This document shows positions 1 to 5,250 of a stretch of DNA of 5,250 bases, one piece after another (the first letter of the stretch is position 1; every line of letters starts with the position of its first letter). The notes beneath the pieces are model-generated. The model was given only the letters and a program-made list of their open reading frames with translations, made no database searches and was not told where the DNA came from. The stretch is taken from NCBI GenBank assembly GCA_002366635.1, contig DFBN01000118.1, forward strand, positions 1-5,250. The letters run 5' to 3'. The stretch is from Caldifarciminota bacterium UBA3079. GTDB taxonomy: Bacteria > Hydrothermota > Tepidihabitantia > Tepidihabitantales > Tepidihabitantaceae. The position numbers were made by a program, and so were the translations under genes.

Positions 1-148
1 GGACTTCGGTCTTGACCCTTTCCAACCGGATTGGGCCGGGTTTATATCGAAAGGCGACCCCGTTAAAATCAGACCTGGTTACAATAACATCGGCCGCAAC
101 CAGCATAGGGAACAAAAACACTGCACTGACGAGGAGCTTTCTTAACAT
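1..148 (-). CDS. N-terminal fragment of an exported protein, possibly a C25/gingipain-like precursor
   Basis: Only the first 49 residues are in the window; the frame stays open to the left edge. The ATG at 148-146 begins a textbook Sec signal peptide: a basic start (MLRK), a hydrophobic core to about residue 17, and a likely signal peptidase I site after VAA at residues 17-19. The mature part begins DVIVTRSDFNGVAFRY and continues with beta-rich sequence. This short start, with a small beta segment and a phrase like 'NGVAFRYKPGPIRLERV', reminds me of the N-termini of C25 (gingipain-like) peptidase precursors and related large secreted proteins; that is a resemblance only, since no catalytic region is visible. 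The start is supported by the signal peptide and by a sigma70-like promoter just upstream. There is no Shine-Dalgarno sequence. It is separated from the preceding gene by 45 bases and probably forms a new transcription unit. Sure of an exported protein; unsure of family. Confidence 0.8.
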   Translation of the reverse strand, partial: MLRKLLVSAVFLFPMLVAADVIVTRSDFNGVAFRYKPGPIRLERVKTEV

Positions 149-155
149 CAAAACT

Positions 156-184
156 AGTCTAAAATATTGCCGGTTGCAAGTCAA
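156..184 (-). promoter_or_regulatory. Sigma70-like promoter giving a leaderless or near-leaderless mRNA
   Basis: On the minus strand a -35 box TTGACT (184-179; 5 of 6 matches to TTGACA) is followed by exactly 17 bases and a -10 box TAGACT (161-156; 4 of 6 matches to TATAAT). Only seven bases separate the -10 box from the ATG at 148, so transcription would start within a base or so of the start codon. This fits the absence of a Shine-Dalgarno sequence there. It is the only good promoter-like pair I noticed in an intergenic gap. It would drive the secreted protein running off the left edge independently of the upstream operon. The match could still be chance in a 45-base gap. Confidence 0.5.
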
Positions 185-193
185 GCCGCCAAG

Positions 194-1405
194 CTAGCGT
201 ACTAAAACAGCCTCAAATCCTGTCGGCATCGCTGGTTGATTTGCCAACGCCGCCAGAACCCGCATAATTTCTTTGTTTTCCAAGCTGCTGAATTCGACCC
301 CTGACTCAACCGTTGTTCTGGAATAGTCCAGGATATCCCCGTTTACGACAAGCACCAGCAGTCTGTTCATATCAGGCCTGGATAACATGGATGTATCCTC
401 AAACGCAAACAACAACCCGGGTTCTGGTAGAAATTCCTGTCTGAGCCTGGCTTCAAAATCACCGTTCTTTCCTATTTTCTGTTTCAGAATTACCCGGAAT
501 GATACGTCTCCGCCTACTGCAATTCCCGAATCACCTTGCAAAGCGGAAGAACTATCCAATTGTTCAGCGCACCAAATCTCTACCTTTCCCGGTGACAGCA
601 GAAGCTTGAGCGGACTACGACTGACTTGCCGGTCAAGCTGCAATATCAATTTACCCCACCGTCGAAAAAGCCGATAATCCCAATCCAATTCCTCAAGACG
701 CTTTCTGAGAACCGTCACCGCTTGATTGAACTCTCCACGGCTGACCTTCTGACTCGGTCCAATCGTTAACGCCATTTTGGCAACAAAAGGAATCTTAACC
801 CGACCGGCACTATTGAATCGGTCAAGAATGAGTTTCCATTCAGCAGAACCAGATTCATCCGCGCAGGAAATTCTGACCGGCAGGCCCGAGTGATTATCAA
901 TCTCCATAGTTCCTGAAAAACTCTTGGTCTGCCCCGGGTCAAGGACAGGCAAGCAAGGTTTGAACCGATACCGGTAGATATTGCCTTTTGATTCCACGAA
1001 AGAAATCTGCTTGCCGCGAATAACCTGCCGGACCTGTTCCAGGATTTCGGTTTCCAGGCCGCGGGGGCTGCGGTGCCATACTCCATGGTCATTTTCATAC
1101 TGAATATCGCCGGCACCAACCAATGAAACCCTTTCGCGCTTATCACCGCGCCAATAGTATCCGACCCATGATTCATGGTCAGGTGCATTCCACGCACCTG
1201 AGAGCCGGGCACCCAGAAAGAATGGACTGTCGGTTTGATATGATAGACGAAAGCGAAATGACTCAAGACCCTTAAGACGCTGCAAAACTGCTTTTGGGGC
1301 CTTCCCAGGGTTTATTACAGAACTTTTCTCGGTTGTTCTGACACAAGTCAAAATAAGCAGACAGCCGCAGATAACCCTTAATTGAATCGACAGGCTAGTA
1401 GTCAC
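194..1405 (-). CDS. Exported LolA/LppX-like protein with a C-terminal SecD P1-like module
   Basis: A 403-residue protein from the GTG at 1405-1403. Residues 1-21 look like a signal peptide with core VICGCLLILT; Cys21 might be lipid-anchored, but Thr at -1 is a poor lipobox. Residues about 34-208 look like a LolA/LppX-type half-barrel: an opening helix (VLQRLKGLESFRFRLSYQ) and then alternating beta segments. Residues about 220-403 resemble the SecD periplasmic P1 region. A helix with AVTVLRKRLEEL matches SecD's 'A..ILR.RV..LG', then comes a strand KLILQL and SPGKVEIW. Near the end LLVLVVNGDILDYSRT matches 'LAIVLDG.V.S.P', followed by a helix and QPAMPTGFEAVLV, like SecD's 'GALP..'. The protein stops just where SecD's second membrane helix should begin, so no permease part is present. 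It overlaps the barrel gene by 11 bases, implying coupled translation. An upstream in-frame TTG at 1471 would add 22 residues but puts a charged, Pro-rich stretch before the signal peptide, so I reject it. TTG at 1411 is possible. The SecD reading is fairly strong, the LolA reading moderate; function is unknown. Confidence 0.85.
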   Translation of the reverse strand: MTTSLSIQLRVICGCLLILTCVRTTEKSSVINPGKAPKAVLQRLKGLESFRFRLSYQTDSPFFLGARLSGAWNAPDHESWVGYYWRGDKRERVSLVGAGDIQYENDHGVWHRSPRGLETEILEQVRQVIRGKQISFVESKGNIYRYRFKPCLPVLDPGQTKSFSGTMEIDNHSGLPVRISCADESGSAEWKLILDRFNSAGRVKIPFVAKMALTIGPSQKVSRGEFNQAVTVLRKRLEELDWDYRLFRRWGKLILQLDRQVSRSPLKLLLSPGKVEIWCAEQLDSSSALQGDSGIAVGGDVSFRVILKQKIGKNGDFEARLRQEFLPEPGLLFAFEDTSMLSRPDMNRLLVLVVNGDILDYSRTTVESGVEFSSLENKEIMRVLAALANQPAMPTGFEAVLVR

Positions 1406-4241
1406 TGCCAAGCCCGAAAAGGAATTTCCAGCCTTTTTTCTTGGTCGCGGAAAGCGGTTTGGCAAAGTCAAGCTTCAGGAAGAAATAAGAAACCTGAATC
1501 CTGATTCCGGCACCGACACCCAGTTTCAGGTCCTGCAGTCGGCTGTTCGCGCCATCCCAGATTTGCATGCTGTCGCGGAAAACCAGGCCGCCATCCAGAA
1601 ATGCTACCCCTCTGATGCCGCCTATCTCAACCGGTAGGGGAAAAGCAAGTTTCAGCCGGTCGATAAACGGGTAACGAAACTCGAAGTTGACAAGACCAAC
1701 CCCAGGCCCGGCATCCTTGTAGAATTCACCCCATTCGTATCCTCTGACATCCTCGCCGCCGATGTAGTACTGGTCAGCATCCCGGCCGAAACTGCTAACC
1801 CCGAAAAGACGCGAAGCGAAAACGAACCTTCTGCCCAGCCGCTGGTAATTGCGAAAGTCCGCATAAACATCCTGAAACTGCCGGGTGGAAAGAAAAGTCA
1901 CCTCACCACCGATTCTCATTCTTGTGCCCCGAGCCGGGCCTTCCCGGGTCCAGAAGGTGTTGTCGAAAACCATCGCCCCGCTCAAGTAGAAAATCCGGTC
2001 CCACCACAGCGAATCACGGTACCAGCCGCCGTAATTCTGGGCATCATACAACCACCAGCTATTCTCGCTACCATAGCCGGTAACACCCAGTTCGGCCCTT
2101 AGAAACCTGTCAAACGGATACGCTGCCATCATTTGGCCGCCGCGGTTAACTCGTTCAACCGAATACACGAACGGCCGATAGTACGGCGTCTCGCGGAACT
2201 GGAAAAAGGTAAACCCGTAGTCAATCCGGAATGGCAATAACCAATATTCAACAATCAGGTTTGAATTAAGCAAATCACCATAAATGTCGGTATAAATCCC
2301 GAAACGGTGGTCCCCGAGCATATCGCTCAAAGCGATGTTCACGACCCCGGACAAACCGCCATACCCGCTGTATGAAGCCGCACCGACCGCATAGTCCGGC
2401 GACAGGCTGAACCCTACCGGCTTCACCCGGTCAAAATCGATTCCCTTTCTGGTAAATCTTGCTGTATCTGAAGCGGCCCGATATCGATATCCGGTATCAA
2501 ATGGAATTTTCATCAAAGGGTCGAGAATCACCGCAATGTCCCAGCCAACACCTTCATAATAAGCGAATGCCAGCTTCCGGTCATCAGCAGAGATTGTCAG
2601 ATACGATACCTCGCCGATGAAATCAGTCCGGCCGACCAGTTGGGCTTCTTTGAGGGAATAAACATAAATGTTCTTGGCCGAATCAGCCCCGACATAGAAA
2701 AGATATTCCCCGGAATGGGAAAACACCGGATGACTGAGTTTTCCCCCGGATTCGGTAATTCGCCTCAATTGACCCTGGCCGGTCCTCATCCAAAGCGCAT
2801 AGCAACCTGGAACCCACTCTTCACCCGGGGCAGGCCGGTCGGAAACAAAAGCGATAGTATCACCGCCCGATGAAAATACCGGGTCCCGTTCTTCATACAT
2901 GTCATAAGTGACTCTTTCAGGCTCGCCACTACTGATGTCGACGACATAAATATCGCTGAACCCATTCTTCAAACCGACAAATACAATCCTTTTGCCGTCG
3001 GGTGAGAACTTAGGGCTATAGACAGCGTCCAGTTCCACACCGACCCTTTTTTTCACCCGGCCATCCGGATATTCAACCAATGCAATATTATCCCTTCCCG
3101 TACTCTTCGTTACCAGCGCAACAAGGTTTTCGTCCGGTGACCACGCGATGCCTGGACGCAAAAGATGCAATCCTTCGAACCTTCCAGACCGACCACCTCT
3201 TACCAGCCTTTTTAGTATACGACCGTTCAAAGCAGATATCACATAGCAATCAGAATACTCAAGACGGTCGGATATCATCGCAATTTTGGTCCCGCTGGGT
3301 GAAACCGCAGGCGCAGTATTGTAGACCGAACCATCCTTCCGATGGTCGGTCAGCCGATGGGCCACGGTATCGAAATTCGTGACTTTTGTAACCAAAGGCC
3401 AGTAGCGCGACCTGAGCCACCGCTCCCAATCAGAACTGAAACGGTCGATACTCACACCGAACACCGCTGCAAATGTTGCTTCCATGTCCCGTTTGTTCTT
3501 TAAGGTATGGAGAAATTCGTAAACCTTCCTGCGGCCGTATTTTTCACTGACATACTGGAAAAACGATTCGCCTTCGCGATAAACCAAATACCCCATATCA
3601 TCACTGAGATTCTGGAACGAAACCAGCCGGTCGTTCAGCACCAAATCACGCATGAACACCTCGGAATTGACATTCACCCAGCCGGACTGGAACTCGGCAA
3701 AACCCTCCATTATCCAGAGCGGTATTCGAAACTCACCGACAGCACCCAGAAGTGCGGAAAGCCTGGAACGATAAAACATCTGGAACTCGAAAATATGGGT
3801 AAGCTCATGACCGATGACATGGTACAAATCGCTGTACGAACCATTAAATGGCACCACTATGCGATTCTTGAACAGTTCTGCAAAACCGCCCACACCTTCC
3901 TCAATAACATCGGTAACGACATTTGTTTCACTGAATTGGCCCGGCGAAAGGTAAAGAACCAACGGCACTTTGTAATCCAATCCAAATCCCAACTCACTGG
4001 TAAACCTTGCATAATAATCCTCGGCGGCACGGGCAGCAAATTCGGCCATCGACTCACCGCCTGGATAGAACAGCACCTTGAAATGCTCGGTTTCATAGCT
4101 TTGAAAATGGTATTCCCGCGTCTGGACCTTGCTCTTGCCGAAATAGTAATACTGCCCGAAGACACAAGGGACCAGAATCACTGTAACTAGAAAAGCCGAT
4201 GCAATTCTCAGAATGAAAGAAACCGTCCAGTTCTGATTCAC
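1395..4241 (-). CDS. Outer-membrane fusion: peptidase-MA-like metallopeptidase, TolB/PD40 propeller, Omp85 barrel
   Basis: A 948-residue exported protein. Residues 1-30 are a Sec signal peptide, probably cut near VFGQ. Residues about 45-285 form a gluzincin-type domain: HELTH at 145-149 supplies two zinc ligands and the catalytic Glu146, and IMEGFAEF at 177-184 supplies Glu179 as the likely third ligand, 30 residues on, as in peptidase-MA/M1-like families. Residues about 290-580 carry six PD40-type repeats of the form 'P.FSPDG..I.FVS....DIYV' near 312, 365, 410, 455, 505 and 547, a TolB-like propeller. Residues about 605-948 are a beta-barrel of aromatic-rich strands with the Omp85 loop-6 motif GGEDVRGYE at 828-836 and a late 'GVGAGIRIQ' strand. 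There is no room for POTRA domains between propeller and barrel. The C-terminus ends in Tyr, not the common Phe. The start is GTG, 10 bases after AAGG. It lies 15 bases behind the isoaspartyl peptidase gene and overlaps the next gene by 11. Likely role is outer-membrane insertion, secretion or proteolytic quality control; substrate unknown. The domain calls are confident. Confidence 0.93.
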   Translation of the reverse strand: MNQNWTVSFILRIASAFLVTVILVPCVFGQYYYFGKSKVQTREYHFQSYETEHFKVLFYPGGESMAEFAARAAEDYYARFTSELGFGLDYKVPLVLYLSPGQFSETNVVTDVIEEGVGGFAELFKNRIVVPFNGSYSDLYHVIGHELTHIFEFQMFYRSRLSALLGAVGEFRIPLWIMEGFAEFQSGWVNVNSEVFMRDLVLNDRLVSFQNLSDDMGYLVYREGESFFQYVSEKYGRRKVYEFLHTLKNKRDMEATFAAVFGVSIDRFSSDWERWLRSRYWPLVTKVTNFDTVAHRLTDHRKDGSVYNTAPAVSPSGTKIAMISDRLEYSDCYVISALNGRILKRLVRGGRSGRFEGLHLLRPGIAWSPDENLVALVTKSTGRDNIALVEYPDGRVKKRVGVELDAVYSPKFSPDGKRIVFVGLKNGFSDIYVVDISSGEPERVTYDMYEERDPVFSSGGDTIAFVSDRPAPGEEWVPGCYALWMRTGQGQLRRITESGGKLSHPVFSHSGEYLFYVGADSAKNIYVYSLKEAQLVGRTDFIGEVSYLTISADDRKLAFAYYEGVGWDIAVILDPLMKIPFDTGYRYRAASDTARFTRKGIDFDRVKPVGFSLSPDYAVGAASYSGYGGLSGVVNIALSDMLGDHRFGIYTDIYGDLLNSNLIVEYWLLPFRIDYGFTFFQFRETPYYRPFVYSVERVNRGGQMMAAYPFDRFLRAELGVTGYGSENSWWLYDAQNYGGWYRDSLWWDRIFYLSGAMVFDNTFWTREGPARGTRMRIGGEVTFLSTRQFQDVYADFRNYQRLGRRFVFASRLFGVSSFGRDADQYYIGGEDVRGYEWGEFYKDAGPGVGLVNFEFRYPFIDRLKLAFPLPVEIGGIRGVAFLDGGLVFRDSMQIWDGANSRLQDLKLGVGAGIRIQVSYFFLKLDFAKPLSATKKKGWKFLFGLGSDY

Positions 4242-4251
4242 TTGTAATTAA

Positions 4252-4255
4252 CCTT
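4252..4255 (-). promoter_or_regulatory. Ribosome binding site of the peptidase-propeller-barrel gene
   Basis: AAGG on the minus strand stands 10 bases before the GTG start at 4241. It begins one base after the stop codon (4259-4257) of the isoaspartyl peptidase gene, so a ribosome ending there is next to the new start. It is a modest match at slightly long spacing, and it supports GTG 4241 as the start ahead of a clear signal peptide. Confidence 0.5.
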
Positions 4256-4256
4256 G

Positions 4257-5153
4257 CTAACCTTTTTTGCCTTTGGTAAACATGAACAATCGGTCGGCAA
4301 CCATATAACCGTATGCCATATCTTTCGTCGTATGACCGAAACACAATCCGCCCCGGGCATCAAAACCAACCGCCCCACACATCCCTTTCTTCCGTTTGGC
4401 TTCAGACAATCCCAAAGTAACCGCGATCGAAGCGGGCAAAGTTTTCATCCTTTCAACTATATCTTTTGCAAGCATCATTTTGATTACGAGTTCGCCGTGG
4501 CCGGTGCAAGACACAGCACCGCTCGGGCCCGCGTATGTGCCAGCACCCATGATTGCCGAATCTCCAATCCGGCCCGGAAGCCTGCCGGTTATGCCACCGC
4601 TTGAAGTAGCAACTGCCAGCTTGACATGCTTGTCAATTGCCACTGCTCCGACTGTGCCTGAGTTCATCATCTTCTCCAATTTCGGGAAATAGGGAGATTT
4701 GCCGTCTTGGCGCAATTTCTCAAGGCGTCTTCTGGAACGCTCAGTAATCACATCGAACTCCTCAAAACCCAACTTGTGCGCAAAACTCACCGCACCAGAA
4801 CCGCATAGAAGCAAATGGTCTGTTTCGGTCATTACTTTCTCTGCCACAAGAATAGGATTCTTCACATCGGTAATGCAGCATACACCTCCGAACCTTCCGT
4901 CCTGGGTCATCACAGCCGCATCCATTTCCGCACGACCTTCAACCGTCAGATTAGAGCCGGTTCCACAATTAAAAACAGGATTGTCTTCCATTATCCTGAC
5001 GGCTGCGACCACCGCCTGCATCGCATCCGCACTCTGTCTGAGCAACCGGTAACTCTGTCCAATCGCTTCTTCCAGGCCTTCGGCGGCTGCCTGTTTGTCA
5101 TTGATTGTGCCGGCACCACCGTGACAGATAATCCCGATTGGGCTGCCTCTCAC
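4257..5153 (-). CDS. Isoaspartyl peptidase / L-asparaginase (plant-type, Thr-dependent Ntn hydrolase)
   Basis: A 298-residue cytoplasmic protein of the asparaginase-2 family (PF01112 type), which hydrolyses isoaspartyl dipeptides and often L-asparagine. The family's signature blocks are all present in order: IICHGGAGT at 8-16, GCGTG-like NCGTGSNLT at 62-70, the block around KNPILVAEKVM at 98-108 and the nucleophile motif SGTVGAVA at 165-172. Thr167 is the expected nucleophile, freed by self-cleavage after Gly166 into chains of about 166 and 132 residues. Downstream, TSSGGITGRLPGRIGDS at 183-199 holds the substrate-binding Arg195 and Asp198, and CTGHGE at 216-221 supplies the Thr-Gly pair of the binding site. 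There is no signal peptide. The length is slightly below the usual 300-340. The start is GTG, preceded by AGGGG at 6 bases; an in-frame stop shortly upstream excludes a longer start. It follows mutM by 33 bases and probably shares its transcript. The activity could lean toward isoaspartyl peptides or asparagine; sequence alone does not decide. Confidence 0.95.
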   Translation of the reverse strand: MRGSPIGIICHGGAGTINDKQAAAEGLEEAIGQSYRLLRQSADAMQAVVAAVRIMEDNPVFNCGTGSNLTVEGRAEMDAAVMTQDGRFGGVCCITDVKNPILVAEKVMTETDHLLLCGSGAVSFAHKLGFEEFDVITERSRRRLEKLRQDGKSPYFPKLEKMMNSGTVGAVAIDKHVKLAVATSSGGITGRLPGRIGDSAIMGAGTYAGPSGAVSCTGHGELVIKMMLAKDIVERMKTLPASIAVTLGLSEAKRKKGMCGAVGFDARGGLCFGHTTKDMAYGYMVADRLFMFTKGKKG

Positions 5154-5159
5154 CCTAAT

Positions 5160-5164
5160 CCCCT
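5160..5164 (-). promoter_or_regulatory. Ribosome binding site of the isoaspartyl peptidase gene
   Basis: AGGGG on the minus strand lies six bases before the GTG at 5153-5151. With the in-frame TAG just upstream (within the same TTAGGGG stretch), it fixes the GTG as the start. This is the strongest Shine-Dalgarno site in the window. Confidence 0.7.
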
Positions 5165-5186
5165 AAGTGACACGTGGTAAGTCATC

Positions 5187-5250
5187 CTATTTCTGGCAAA
5201 CCGGGCAGAAGTAGCTGCTGCGGTTGCCTATCCGTGTCCGCCTGATAATC
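5187..5250 (-). CDS. mutM: C-terminal end of formamidopyrimidine-DNA glycosylase (Fpg/MutM)
   Basis: Only the last 21 codons are in the window; the gene continues beyond the right edge. The visible residues end RSSYFCPVCQK followed by TAG at 5189-5187. This is the second half of the C-terminal Fpg zinc finger: two cysteines spaced CPVC bind zinc with a second pair that lies off the edge, and the preceding IIRRTRIGNR matches the finger's Arg-rich beta-hairpin, which reaches into the DNA minor groove. The family ending '..R.T.FC..CQK' is highly characteristic. The enzyme removes oxidised purines such as 8-oxoguanine and cuts the abasic site. Nei-type glycosylases share this finger, so a nei identity cannot be excluded from 21 codons, but the CQK ending favours MutM. 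It is the first visible gene of the probable operon and lies 33 bases before the isoaspartyl peptidase gene. Confidence 0.82.
   Translation of the reverse strand, partial: IIRRTRIGNRSSYFCPVCQK

Noticed and set aside
160..193. Possible terminator hairpin after the LolA/SecD-like gene
   Set aside because: TTGGCGG and CCGGCAA could pair with one mismatch around a 12-base loop, followed by TATTTT. The stem is weak and interrupted, the T-run is short, and the same bases are better explained by the promoter boxes.
12..197. Small 61-codon open frame on the plus strand near the left edge
   Set aside because: It is antisense to the signal-peptide-bearing minus-strand gene and to its promoter, and its product has no recognisable feature.
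1406..1471. TTG start at 1471 for the LolA/SecD-like gene
   Set aside because: It would add 22 residues rich in Pro, Arg and Lys ahead of a signal peptide and deepen the overlap with the barrel gene to 77 bases. The GTG at 1405 gives a normal signal-peptide start.
3507..4190. A 227-codon open frame on the plus strand
   Set aside because: It lies fully antisense to the peptidase domain region, where the minus-strand frame has HELTH, EGFAE and a clear family pattern. The plus-strand product shows no recognisable motif or signal, so it is a mirror frame.
5168..5180. CACGTG palindrome between mutM and the isoaspartyl peptidase gene
   Set aside because: Only the 6-base core is symmetrical and the flanks do not extend it. 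A 6-base palindrome is expected by chance and there is no second copy nearby.
4396..5180. Several plus-strand open frames opposite the isoaspartyl peptidase gene
   Set aside because: The minus-strand frame carries every signature block of the asparaginase-2 family, so the opposite frames are shadows.

Overview
The window is a compact, gene-dense stretch from what looks like a diderm (Gram-negative type) bacterium. Base composition is roughly balanced. Every supported gene lies on the minus strand, so transcription runs from the right edge to the left. Two genes carry Sec signal peptides, a third has a signal-peptide-like N-terminus, and one encodes an Omp85/BamA-type outer-membrane barrel, so an outer membrane is certain in practice. 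The style of the envelope genes (a PD40/TolB propeller fused to a barrel, and a secreted protein whose start resembles C25/gingipain-like precursors) recalls little-studied lineages near the FCB group, such as WOR-3/Stahlbacteria. That placement is an inference from style and is not proven by the sequence.

Layout in transcription order. (1) 5250-5187: the last residues of formamidopyrimidine-DNA glycosylase (mutM/fpg), ending in its C-terminal zinc-finger half. (2) 5153-4257: a complete isoaspartyl peptidase/L-asparaginase of the Thr-dependent Ntn-hydrolase family, with a good Shine-Dalgarno site and a GTG start. (3) 4241-1395: a 948-residue exported protein joining a gluzincin-type peptidase-MA-like domain (HELTH plus a downstream EGFAE), a six-repeat TolB/PD40 propeller and an Omp85 barrel without POTRA domains. 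(4) 1405-194: a secreted or lipid-anchored protein that overlaps the previous gene by 11 bases. I read it as a LolA/LppX-like domain followed by a SecD periplasmic (P1-type) module with no SecD membrane helices. (5) 148-1: the first 49 residues of another exported protein, behind its own sigma70-like promoter placed so close to the ATG that the mRNA would be leaderless or nearly so.

Genes 1-4 are packed with gaps of 33 and 15 bases and one overlap, which suggests one operon. The first two genes are housekeeping damage-repair functions (oxidised DNA, isoaspartyl peptides). The next two form the striking part: a possible envelope-biogenesis or outer-membrane quality-control pair. One chain combines roles that the classical BAM system spreads over separate proteins (BepA protease, BamB propeller, BamA barrel), and its overlapping partner combines a LolA-like and a SecD-like periplasmic module. 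The domain reading comes from motifs and spacing; the joint function is a hypothesis. No RNA genes, CRISPR arrays, insertion sequences or long repeats were seen, and no gene-free stretch exceeds 50 bases.
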